From Epiperipatus broadwayi (lineage: Eukaryota > Onychophora > Udeonychophora > Euonychophora > Peripatidae), in assembly GCA_028023455.1 (NCBI GenBank), contig JAQFVV010000036.1, positions 8,564,007 to 8,628,006 on the forward strand: a DNA stretch of 64,000 nucleotides, given 5' to 3'. Position 1 is the stretch's first letter. Every line of letters starts with the position of its first letter. A program made the translations under genes and the position numbers. Under the pieces are notes generated by a model. It saw only the letters and a list, made by a program, of their open reading frames with translations. It searched no databases and was not told where the DNA came from. Positions 11,403 to 25,453 of this stretch are shown here, one piece after another.

Positions 11403-12850
11403 TAGGCAGATAATACTGTTAAGATCTAATTTTTACATATATATTTTATTACGACCATCAGCTCATGCCATTAGCTCGAGGATATGCAGCGATTTGTAAT
11501 AAAACTTGCTTAAAAAACATTTTAATAAAAAAGATTTTAATAAAATAAATAAATAAGCTACTGCCAGAAATAACACACACAAAAAGATTTATTGATGCAT
11601 ATACAAGTATTTAAAAATTAAGGATTAAAGATGATCTTAAATTTCTTATTATTTTTATATTTAAAATTTAAATTTCAGAAATTTGTACAGATGAATTTTA
11701 ATAAAAGTTTGTTTTATAATGTTGAGTATAGATATGCTACACAGATTCGTTCAAAAAAGAAAATATTCTATAGCCCTTATTTAACCCTAGGCCAAAAGTT
11801 TGCAGTCAAACAAACGCCAATCTATCTGATACATCGACGTATTCAGTGCAGCATGAATATGACAGCACAGTACCATACTGTCAGGAATACACATCTAAAC
11901 AGCATGATTATATAGAAGAAATTGTCTCTCGTCCAGTACAGGAATGTTACATCTGTCTGGCGAGAAGAACAATAAAATAAATAAATAGAAAACTCCATAG
12001 GAAGGGATTGCATCCTTTTTGCCAACTTACCACCCCATTCCATAGGCTAAAGGAATGATCCAAGGAGTAGAGAATATGTCTGCTTCTAATGGTCGATAAA
12101 AATGGGATTACTTTTCCAAAGTGTGCCATAAAGGTGATCCTGCACATAGTGGATCTTCATACTATATTTACTAATTACACCAATATATCCAATCCATTAA
12201 TACAATTTAACTGTGAAACAACTAACCCAAGATTAACCCTCCCTAAAACTAACATATAGCCATCCACACTCAACTTAAATTTAAATACATTCAAATAATT
12301 TAATTAATACGAAATTATTGAAGAAAGAAAAATGGAAATGATTATTAACTTAGCCAATTTATACATAAAATTAATTTAGAAATTTTCTTTAAGTCAGATA
12401 AGTTCCTTTTAAGTTAAGTTTAACTTATTTTGCTTATAGAAAATATATTGAAACAGTCTATAATGACAAAAGTTCATACTTTCCATGGTAGATTGCCTGG
12501 AGTCTGTTTTGTCCATTTTCATGATCACTCTTGTAGATTGTTTGTCCTTTGAAATGGATCCACTACTTGCCATTCTGTTGGTCAAGTACCATCATCTGGA
12601 GGCCTCATCTGGTTATCCAGAAATTAAATCTACTGCAGACTCCTATTTCGTGGAGCCTACAATATAGCTACAATTTATAGATAGATTAATAATCCACTTG
12701 TAGATTAATAGTCAGCCCCACAACAACAATTATTTTGCCTTTTATACTTTTGTAGCCTCTTATCAGCAATTGACAGGATTGATCTGTCACTAAATCTTTA
12801 TGCTCCATTATGGTCCATGCTGTCTTCATGATTCCTTGGTCACTCACAAG
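11305..12850 (+). repeat. 1.5 kb direct repeat, copy 2
   Basis: Direct repeat of 8970-10445. Its left part overlaps an exon-like frame at 11266-11402 that reads GNEYHVTCWAANYNDWGEL and ends KFI followed by TAG. A further frame, KFVQMNFNKSLFYNVEY, starts after an acceptor-like AATTTAAATTTCAG near 11679. A third reads SQTNANLSDTSTYSVQHEYD and ends ECYICLARRTIK at about 11979. The copies differ by many substitutions and small indels, so the duplication is not recent. Confidence 0.8.
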
Positions 12851-13906
12851 TAGACAGTAAAGAAAAAAATGATTTTCACCAGGATTCCAATTGCTGGACA
12901 ATAATAATTTGATATATTCTTTCTTTGTTTTATCCTCTAATTAAAAATAGACTAGAGTTGGCTGTGACTCAGATATGTTAAGAAACTTCTAAATCTGTTG
13001 AAAAATTTTCAAATTAATTTGCCTATATTGTTACAAATATATATTTGAAATGATTTCACATTGTTGGTGATACTATAAATGCATCAAATCTTATACAAAT
13101 GCTTTAGAGTATCTAGATTTTTAAACCAGTAGTTTTGAATAATATGATAAGTATATAAGATGTGTACAGATCAGAAAACAATTTTGACCCAATATCTCAT
13201 ACAAAACAGAAGCAATAATTCAATGTCATTTAGTTTTCATTGATGCATGTATTTTTTTGAACATTTTTGCTCTGATGTTGAACAATAAATATCAGCATTC
13301 AAAATGCCTAAATGCTACTTCTTCAGAATAAATTAGTCTATAAAAAACTGAAGATGAGTGATTTATTTCATTGAGAGATAGACTACAATGGATATTATAA
13401 CAACAAAAGTTCTATTATATAAATTAAGACAATGCAACACCAAAACATTTTTGGATTTATTCATCTTGTACAAAGAATATATTTTTATTATAAATTATGT
13501 TGTTTAAATACTTTGGGAAAATTGATCAGACTGAAATGCTTCTCATTTCATCTGATTTGCCACTAATAGTAATGCTAAATTCTTTTATGACGTCTGTAAA
13601 AATAATTGACAGAGTAAAAAATCACATTAAGTATTAACTCATAAATGTTAATGAAGAATCTGCTTAGTTCTACATACATTTATATGCTATGTACTAAATA
13701 GCTTTAAGGAACTATAAATAGTATAGCTTCATGAAATCGCATACTTAATTAAAAGTAGTTGGGCTTGTATTATGTATTTTTTTTAAAATATGCCGTAAAT
13801 AGTATAGTTAATATAAATCACAAATACTCCACATATTTTTATTCTTTTGTTTTTCATTTAACATTGAACGTTACTTTATAAAGTTTGGGGGAAAATTATT
13901 CCTAAT
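12851..13906. other. AT-rich spacer
   Basis: Nothing recognisable between the second copy of the 1.5 kb duplication and the trinucleotide tract. Confidence 0.6.
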
Positions 13907-13938
<32 letters not shown>

Positions 13939-14287
13939 GGTAATGGTGGTGGTGGTGGTAGTGGTGGCGGTAGTGGTGGTGGTAGTGACAGTGGTAGTGG
14001 TGGTGGTAGTGATGGTGGTAGTGGTAGTGGTGGTGGTAGTGGTGGTAGTGGTGGTGGTGGTAGTAGTAGTAGTAGTGGTAGTGGTAGTAGTAGTAGTAGT
14101 AGCAGTAGTAGCAGTAGTAGCAACAGTAGAAGAGCAGCAGTAGCAGCCATAGCAACAGTAGCAGCAGTAGCAGCAGCAGTAGCAGCAGCAGTAGCAGCAG
14201 TAGCAGTAGTAGTAGTAGTAGTAGCAGTAGCAGTAGCAGTAGCAGCAGCAGTAGCAGTAATAATAATAATAATATTCATCATCATCA
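13907..14287. repeat. Imperfect trinucleotide tract (GTG/GTA, then AGC/AGT)
   Basis: About 380 bases in strict three-base phase. The left half is GTG and GTA, the right half AGC/AGT, ending in AAT and ATC triplets. All frames are open here (poly-Val, poly-Ala, poly-Leu/Pro), which is an artefact of the repeat. No coding flanks. Confidence 0.95.
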
Positions 14288-15744
14288 ATATTTTGTGCAA
14301 ATATATATTTTTATTGATTAATAGTTTTGCTTAGAAGTTTTCACTAAAATTTAAAATATTAATATAATTATCATAATTTAATTTCATGTGTCAAGCTTCC
14401 TGCACTCACAACTTTAATAGTATATACTTTATATAAATATATTAATGATTATTATTAATCATGTACTAGGATAGAAATTGTCATATCATTCCTAGTCCAG
14501 AATAGTTTAAAATTTATATCCACGCTAGGAAATATTTGATAACTTCTAGCATAATAAATAATTCGTCGTTTAATGTTCACATATGAATAGAAATAATCAT
14601 CTCATTTATAGCTTAATAGATGATTAGTAATAATTATTAAAGTATTGATCAAAAGATGAAGGATGTCAAAGAAGTACATGCAGATGTTTGGTACTTGTAA
14701 ATCAGATTGTAAGATATTGATATTAGTAAATGCTAAACAAATGAAGATATTTAATAGATTGTAATTGGAGTTAACAGAAGAGTGTCAGTTCAACGAAAAG
14801 TGCATTGGAGGATATATCTTTTTGAGATATCTTAATTCATATGTTTCAAAAATGAGATGAAGAATCAATGTTAAAAAAATATCACTTATTATCAAATGAC
14901 AGATTAAATAATGGCATGTGGTATTTGTGGTTACGTCATGATTGATATTTATAAATATAGTCTCAACTTTTTACTTTTCATTTTTTTATACACCTTTTTT
15001 AATTCTAAAATTAGAATAGAAAAATGTATTTGTGAGTGACTGTTAACTGCTATAAAGTTAGATAGTATATTATTTTGATAACAGTTCTATAAATCACTTC
15101 TTAAAAAAAAATTGAGAACATATTAGCTTCGACTTGAAAACCCATATGCCTAAAATAATTAATGTAATGTAAGAAGTGTGTGGGTGTAGGGAGTGTGTGG
15201 GTGTATTAGAGAGAAAAGTTAATATTAATTTGACAGCAAATAATGATTGCAAAATATTATATGATGATTTACTTACTTAAACAGAAAAATTAATTGAGTG
15301 AAATACGTCAATTTTTTTCTCAATTTCAATATATTATTTTAAAAGTTATTAAACCATAACTTGTGAAAATTTCTTTTAAATATTAAAATTTAATTTATAA
15401 AAATTATCTTAAAGTCATTTTAAAAAGTGCAATATTGATTAATTTTATTAGAAATGGTGCAGAATAAAATACAAACGAAGATTACGCTAAGCATTGTGTG
15501 AAAGCAAATAGAAAAACAAATGAGTAGTATATAATACGACAAAGAAATAGCTCTTGATTATCATGAGTTGTAGTTGATCCTGCCTTTTAAAAATATTTGT
15601 TGCATCATCATACTTTTTAAGGTTACATCTTAATCTTTAATGATTTTATTATTAAAATGCATAATATCTTTGATTTAAATTAAAAAAAAAATAGATATTT
15701 CAGATTAACATTGAAGATAAAATCCTAATATTACTTACATGAAT
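14288..15744. other. AT-rich spacer
   Basis: Only short poly-A/T runs and a GTGTGTGGGTGTA duplicate at 15176-15205. No gene seen. Confidence 0.6.
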
Positions 15745-16070
15745 CTTGGTCTCAAGGTGGCTTTGAGCGTTCCATCATCAGATTTTCAATTGGATGGACG
15801 GTTGAAGAATTGGAGGGTGGAGAAGCTTGAAACCTGTCCATTAAAGTATGAAGATTGGCTATCTTAATATATATCTGAGGTCTTATTACATATATGTGTA
15901 GATATGATAATCTGGACTAACTGATGATTGCTGGTTTAGCATGAAATACGTACATTGGTGATTATTTATCCTTTCGACATATATGTAATCAGGTGTATTA
16001 GTGTTATGAGATAGAGTGGAGAGTGGTGGAACGTGTGAAAATCTGTGTTCATATACCCTATATATTACAT
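15745..16070 (-). repeat. Dispersed repeat family B, single unit
   Basis: Contains TTCCATCATCAGATTTTCAA, GACTAACTGATGATTGCTGG, TGGTGATTATTTATCCTTTC and ends GTTCATATACCCTATATATT. The order matches units at 38.3 and 48.0 kb. Strand is nominal: it is defined by the direction in which the B-box-like motif lies last. Confidence 0.65.
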
Positions 16071-18654
<2,584 letters not shown>

Positions 18655-19253
18655 TTCTTATATCTGGAACTTAACTGTAAATATAGGGGATTTGAACGCA
18701 GACTTTCAAGCAACATTAAACTATTCACACTATCTCATACTACTGATACACATGACCACACACCTGTAGAAAAGATAAATAGTCACCAATACCAGTATTT
18801 TGTGCTTAACCAGCACCCATCAGTTGGTCCAGATTATCATCTCACACACATATATTTATATATAAGCAGTGCTCAGTTTATATTAAGATAGCAAATCTTT
18901 ATACTTTAATGGACAAGCTTCAATCTACTCCAACCTCCAACTCTTCAGTCATCCATACCATTGAAAATCTGATGATAGAATACCCAAATCCCATGCTGAT
19001 TCCAGTATTGTTATTATGCCATGTTGACCTCAAGTCACTCTGACCCCTCATGTATAGGACAGTATCCATTTAAATACATAGAAGAGGGATGGACAGAATG
19101 CAAGCCTAATATGTAAGATTTGAAATATAGGTATTTGGACATTCTGTCATCAGATTTTCAATGGTATGGATGTCTGAAGAGTTGGAGGTTGGAGTATATT
19201 GAAGCCTGTCCATTAAAGTATAAAGATTTGCTATCTTAATATAAACTGAGCAC

Positions 19254-19312
<59 letters not shown>

Positions 19313-19478
19313 GAGATGATAACCTGGACCAACTGATGAGTGCTGGTTCAGCATGAAATATGTATATTGGTTATTATTATTTTTTTTCTACAGGTGTATG
19401 ATCATATGTATCAGTAGTCTGAGATAGTGTGGATAGTTGAAGGTTGCTTTAAAGTCTGAGTTCAAATACCCTATATTA
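18655..19478. repeat. Family B inverted dimer
   Basis: The left unit runs ATAGGGGATTTGAACGCAGA to CATTGAAAATCTGATGATAG. The right unit runs GTCATCAGATTTTCAATGGT to AAGTCTGAGTTCAAATACCC. The two are reverse complements over some 350 bases, with a spacer near 19050-19140 and a 50-base AT run (19261-19310) inserted in the right unit only. Confidence 0.75.
19261..19310. repeat. (AT)25 microsatellite
   Basis: A perfect 50-base AT run within the right unit of the family B inverted dimer. The left unit lacks it. Confidence 0.95.
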
Positions 19479-21800
19479 GTTTATTATCATTATCGTTATT
19501 ATGTCATATCTTTTTCCATTGGATGGGAATGGTCATAATTCTTTGTGAGTTGCTGATGATAATGATGTTGATTTTTATGTATAATTAAATGTAATTATAT
19601 AATCAAAATTAAGTAAAATTTCCATATATTTGTGAAAGGATAAAGAAGACCAAGCAAAAATTAAAAGTATATTATATATCATCAGAAATAGTATAAGTAT
19701 GAAAAAACCCCTTCTTAAATTATTTGCCTTTGGAAACGGAAAGAATTTGTAGAACAAGTTCAGAAATACAGTAATGATAATAATAACAACTACAACTAGA
19801 AAAACAACAGAGATCAACAATTAAATGAACAAGAGAATAGTTAAAAAGCAAAGAAAAAAACAATTGATTGTTTAGTTAAAGTACTATTTTAGATGAGGTT
19901 TAATATAATGTTTGAAAAGTATTATTTTAGGAGAACAATATTTTATAAAAACGACTTAAAAAAATAACGAAAAATTTTTAAATATCAAAGAGATATGATA
20001 TTGCTTACAGACATTACTAAATAAAATGTAAAGTGTAATATTGGTATTTTGCAAACGTACAGTATCAAAAATTAAATTTTTATTAATGAAGCTAGTTTTT
20101 GGAGAAAAGACATCTTGCTGAAAAAAAATTTTTTTTTTTTTTTTTAGAAATGAATATTATTTAGAAATACTGCCATAAGTTCCAATATGAAGTGCGAATT
20201 CAATACGGAGGGATTAAAAGTGCTTCAGTAATATAAATATATACCGAAATAATTTTTAATATGTAAAATTTACAATTACAATAACTTATAATTATTTTAT
20301 TTATTTGCACTATTTTTATTTAACAACAGTAATTTCATAATTATATTTTTAAAAATTACGTTTTATATTATGAATATTTATATATTTCCAAACCAGTCTA
20401 AAAATACTAATAGGAAACACTTTTCAACAAACACATTTTGCGATTTTTGTTTAAGGCTTGTTAGCCTTGAACGAATGACTTTATAGAAGATATGCTTTAC
20501 AGTTTCACTCCTGAAACGACAAATAATTAATAAGCTTTAGATAGAAAGGGAAATGAATTGTCTGAACCTTTTGAATTATTTAGGTAATTATTTAAAATGA
20601 AATTGAAATCAAAATCAAAATTCTAATCTTGAATTCAAAATATAGCTTTTGGGAAAGCATAATTATATCTATTTTCTATTTCTCTAAGTGTATTTAAAAA
20701 AAATGTAAAAAACACTTTCTTCTTTATATATGTATATATAAATAGTTTATGTACAGATATTTATTCTAGACATAAAATAGGTAGTGCAAACTAAAAAAAA
20801 ACTTAGTGTTTAAAGTTTGATTTTATGTGTGCTGTACACAATGAGTGAATTTGCCCCTTTATTTTTTTTTATCGTTTGAAGCGCAATTGAAGATAAAATA
20901 TAGTAATCTTAAATTCAAAGTTGAAATATTTTAAATCACAGAAAATCTAGACATATTGCTAATTGTATTCCATAAAGAATCAAGTCAATAATATCACCAT
21001 TTTCCTAACAAAATATCAAAAAACCTAACAAATACATATAACATATAGAAATATTGAACAAAACTCATTCAAAAATCGTAATCAAAGAAAATTCAAAATT
21101 AGTATATTAAACACTAAAATTCTATAGTATCCTGCTACTCTGTAAAAGACAACACAGGTATTTACTTGGGTAGAAAAATGATAAACATTCTTACAGGATA
21201 AATGATATCTTTGCTGCAGTAGTTGTTAAAAATTATAAATATATTAAATAACCTCAATATTACCACATATTCTTTTAAATTCATATAAAGAAGAACATAC
21301 TAAAAGATAATGACCTCCAAGATACATTTTATGTTGAACCAGCACTCATCAGTTAGTTCCGGTCACTATCTCTCATATATATCTTTACTATATGAAAAAT
21401 ATTTATCTATATTAAACTGTATGAAATATTGAGTTAGTCATAGTTCTGAAAAAATTGAAAACTTTTTATATGGTTCATTAGAGAAACAAATAAGACTTGA
21501 ATGTCCAAGAAAATATATATAAGAGAAATGCTTGAAATAGATAAGCATTGAATACAGCTTTAAAGATATAAAAAAATAATTAGTTAAAAAATGATTTATA
21601 ACAAACTTTGTTCTAAGTTCTTAGAGATGAACAAAACAACCATCATTGATAAAACAGAGGTAAAATTCCTATTTCAAACACCATAATTCTGATATCTACA
21701 AACCTATTTTTTTAAGCTAATTTTTTCAAAATATAATTTTTTGATTAATCTATAAAATGCATATATGTAATTATAAATATTTTACTGTCAGCAATTCCAG
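19479..21800. other. AT-rich spacer
   Basis: No convincing frame. Near 21335-21360 a short GAACCAGCACTCATCAGTTA is a 30-base scrap of family B. Confidence 0.6.
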
Positions 21801-22336
21801 ATTTAATTTATTTTCTAAGTAATATTTTTATAAAGCGCAGACGGTATTGAAAATTCAATTGAGAGAGTGCAAACTTCTCAAGTGCTTGTGACTAATAGTA
21901 ACCAATCAGATCTTAAGCACTGGGACAGAGAATTTAACAAGAAAAGAGTGATTGGTTACTAATAGTCACAAGGCTTGAGAAGTTTGCATTCTCTCAATTT
22001 AATTTTCAATACCGTCTGCGCTTTATAAAATATTATTTACATATATTGCTGCAAAGTTATAACATCGAAAAACTACTGCGTAGTAAATCGAAAGATTTCA
22101 CATTGTATGTTCATAATTTGAACTCAGTCAATTAAGTGTGATGATATTTAAGATTCACGCTCTCAGATATAAGTACTTTGGACTAGCTTGGATATGTAGA
22201 AAGACAAGTAAAGAAGAGAGTGGAACCTCTCTTTTCTTGTTAAATTCTCTGTCCCAGTGCTTAAGATCTGATTGGTTACTACTAGTCACAAGCGCTTGAG
22301 AAGTTTGCACTCTCTCAATTTAATTTATTTTCTAAG
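21801..22336. mobile_element. Composite foldback element family C
   Basis: Arms 21822-21908 and 21949-22036 are near-perfect inverted repeats, beginning TATAAAGCGCAGACGGTATT and ending AATACCGTCTGCGCTTTATA. A third, partial arm copy at 22205-22317 repeats CTTAAGATCTGATTGGTTAC. The whole block lies between two identical 19-base repeats, ATTTAATTTATTTTCTAAG, at 21801-21819 and 22318-22336. No protein is encoded. Confidence 0.75.
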
Positions 22337-22937
22337 CTGAATTTAGAATGTATATTTTATTATTTTTATGAAGCTTAATTTTTATGAATGTTTAGCATAT
22401 TCCACATATTTGTAAATTAATTTTTGTAATTTAGTTGATGATTATTAAGATTAAAATTTAAGTAAAAAAAGGCAATTATACATAATATTTTTCCAAAGAA
22501 CAACATTATTTAAAGAGGAGACAATAATAGAAAATCATATATTAAGCAATTAAAAAGAAGGTCATACCGCCATATACTACCAAAATATATATCTGTTGAT
22601 TGAAAAATCATTTTGACGTAATATAGTTCTAGATTTAAACTGAAATTAGTTTTAAAAAGGGATAATATAGTGAAGGATTATTGCTAAGAGACTTTATTCA
22701 CTTTTAACAACTTTATCTAGATGAAGCATTTTCTTGCTTTCTGAGATTTATTCTTTTTAGCAGAATGATAGAATAATCAGCTACTTCTTCGATCATAATA
22801 CTGTAGTACGTGCTATACACTGATATTTTAAAAATAACATTATTTTTTAAAAAAAATTATAGGATTGCATGTTTTTAAGACTAAGGAAATGAAAAATAAA
22901 TTCATTAGAAGTGCCTTAGTTAACCAAGATATAAATA

Positions 22938-24024
22938 TTTGAAAACCAGGGCCTCTTCACAAACCTGGGAGCTTAATTGTAAGTATAGGAGATTTGAACT
23001 CAGATTTTCAAGCACCCTTCACCTATCCACACCATCTCATATAACTGATACACATGACCACATACATGTAGAAAAGATAAACAATCACCAATATACATAT
23101 TTCATGCTAAACCAGCACTCATCAGTTGTCCAGATTATCATCTCCCACATACATATATATAATCAGTGCTCAATTTATATTAAGATAGCAAATGTTCATA
23201 ATTTAATGGACAGGCTTAAATCTACTCCAACCTCCAACTTTTCAGCCATCCATATCATTGAAAATCTGATGATGAAAACCCAAATCCCATGCTGATGCCA
23301 ATATTATTGCCATACTCATGTTGACCTCAAGTCACTCTGATCCCTCATGTATAGGACCTTATCCATTTAAATACATTGAAGAGGGATAGGCAGGATACAA
23401 GCTTGATGGGTAAATATTTGAAAACCAGGCACTCTTCACAAACCTGGAAGCTTAATTGTAAGTATAGGGATTTGAATAGTTGTAAGTATAGGGGATTTGG
23501 ATAGTTGAAGGGTGCTTGAAAATCTGAGTTCAAATCCCTATACTTACAATTAAACTCCCAGGTTTGTGAAAAGTGCCTAGTTTTCAAATATCTACACATC
23601 AAGCTTGTATTCTGCCCATCCTTCTTCAATGTATTTAAATGGATAGAGATCTTGCACATGAGGGGTCAGAGTGACTTGAGATCAACTTGGGTATGGCAAT
23701 ATTGGTATTAGCATGGGATTTGGGTTTTCATTATCAGATTTTCAATGATATGGATAACTGAAAAGTTGGAGGTTGGAGTAGATTTGAAGCCTGTCCATTA
23801 AAGTATGAAGATTTTCTATCTTAATATAAACTGAGCACTGACTATATATATATATGTGTGCGAGATGATAATCTGGACCAATTGATGAGTACTGGTTCAG
23901 CATGAAATATATAGATTGGTGATTATTTATCTTTTCTACATGTGCGTGATTATGTGTATCAGTTGTATAAAATAGTGTGGATAGTTGAAGGATGCTTGAA
24001 AATCTGAGTTCAAATTCCGTATAC
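22938..24024. repeat. Family B inverted array (at least three unit parts)
   Basis: The left unit, 22960-23280, has GATTTGAACTCAGATTTTCA through AAAATCTGATGATGAAAACC. The centre, 23330-23660, holds two opposed copies of the motif AATCCCTATACTTACAATTA / TAATTGTAAGTATAGGGATT. The right unit, 23700-24020, is the reverse complement of the left. The block is therefore a nested palindrome of over 1 kb. Several frames in it are repeat artefacts. Confidence 0.75.
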
Positions 24025-25117
24025 TTAACCAATATATATATATAAATCAGAGAATCTATCATTAAAATACTAGGCAAGTATTTTCAAATGATCTATTGAA
24101 AGAATATTTCTCATAAAAAACAAAAAGAAATGACAGTACGTTTGAAGGCACACTTTGGAAGACAATAGCTAATATTCCAATTGAATCAAAAGATTTTCTA
24201 CAACCTTTCTTGAAAACACCAGACTAAGTGAAATAATATTTGAAAGTATACCATGAGAGAAAAAATTAGTGTAAAAGAAAAAGAAACCATGATTTGCAAA
24301 ATTTAAAAATATGACTCAAAGTATTTGATTTTTGTTTATAAAATGATAAAAAATATCATCATCTGTAGTTACCACTGATAAAAAAAAATACAGTTAAAAA
24401 AGAAAAAGAGTTGATGAAGATTTTTAAAAATTCATGAATGCAAGAAGCTGGTGGCATCAAGATATTTTATAAGAAAAATGAAGAAATGAATACTCAATCA
24501 TATTGCTCTTGATCTTTATTTGAAATTCTAATGATGTAAAAGAAAATTATCTTGTTTTATCATACTATTATAAGGCCTATACAATTTAAGACTATGCTAA
24601 AGGGATGATATGAGCGTTAAAATCATCTCCCAATTTGTTATTCTGTTTTTTGAACATCACATGATTTTTTTCATATTAACTATTAGATTCTGGACTATTA
24701 TGAGACAATCTAATTTTTTAGGAAAATGAGAGAATATGAGGGAAATGAGGGAATATGAGGGAAATGAGGGAATATGGCAGACAATGAAAAGATTAAATCT
24801 CATTACATAGCAATGACATGTACCATTAAAGATTTTATAAAGGAACTTTATTCAGACTAAAAGAGCAGGTTAAATTAATACTTTCCGTATACATGTTTTA
24901 CATTGATGTTCCTGAGGATTATGTATATTGGGTCTGTAAATTTTTTACAAGTCTTTATAGATATAAACTAGGTGATCGATGGATTGCCTGTTATAGGTTA
25001 TAATACTAAATGTATATGGCTTCTGTTAGTTTTTTTAATTCAATTGGTTTTCTTTAAATTGTTTCTCAAAGTTATCTTATTTACATTTGCATAATTAAGA
25101 CACATGTATACGGTACA
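24025..25117. other. AT-rich spacer
   Basis: Featureless except for the 19-base tandem repeat at 24.73 kb. Confidence 0.6.
24725..24775 (+). repeat. 19-base tandem repeat, ~2.7 units
   Basis: The unit GGGAATATGAGGGAAATGA is repeated head to tail. Purine-rich, no known role. Confidence 0.85.
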
Positions 25118-25195
25118 GACACACACACACAAACACGCACACACACACACACATATATATATATATAGCGTATGCACTGGGATTATATATATATA
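25118..25195. repeat. CA and TA microsatellites beside the LINE 3' end
   Basis: A CA-rich run at 25118-25153, TA at 25154-25166 and a second AT run at 25184-25195. They lie just past the last recognisable LINE sequence, where a tail would be. Confidence 0.9.
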
Positions 25196-25453
25196 TTGCA
25201 TATATGCTTTGTAACCGTTTGTTGGCCTTTAAATATTGGTTTTGAAAGCTGGTGTATGTTTCTACTTCTTTGTGATGTTCATTTTCTCGCATTGTCTTTT
25301 CTAGTATATTAAGTGATTTGAGAAATGGCAGAACTATTACAGATTTGAGTGTTGGTTTATGAGTGATGAAGTGGCCATGAAAATGTCTGGATGTGCTATT
25401 TTATTGTCTCCATTTTTTAATTGCACTAATTTGTTATGAAATGTTGATGTATA

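Noticed and set aside
13871-14300. Long open frames on both strands (poly-Val, poly-Ala, Leu/Pro-rich)
   Set aside because: They are translations of a trinucleotide repeat; all frames are open for the same reason and there are no coding flanks.
22939-23659. Frames of 104-118 codons that share phrases such as EKINNHQYTYFMLNQ
   Set aside because: The same phrases recur at 15.9, 23.9 and 42.2 kb because they are translations of repeat family B, with no independent evidence of coding.
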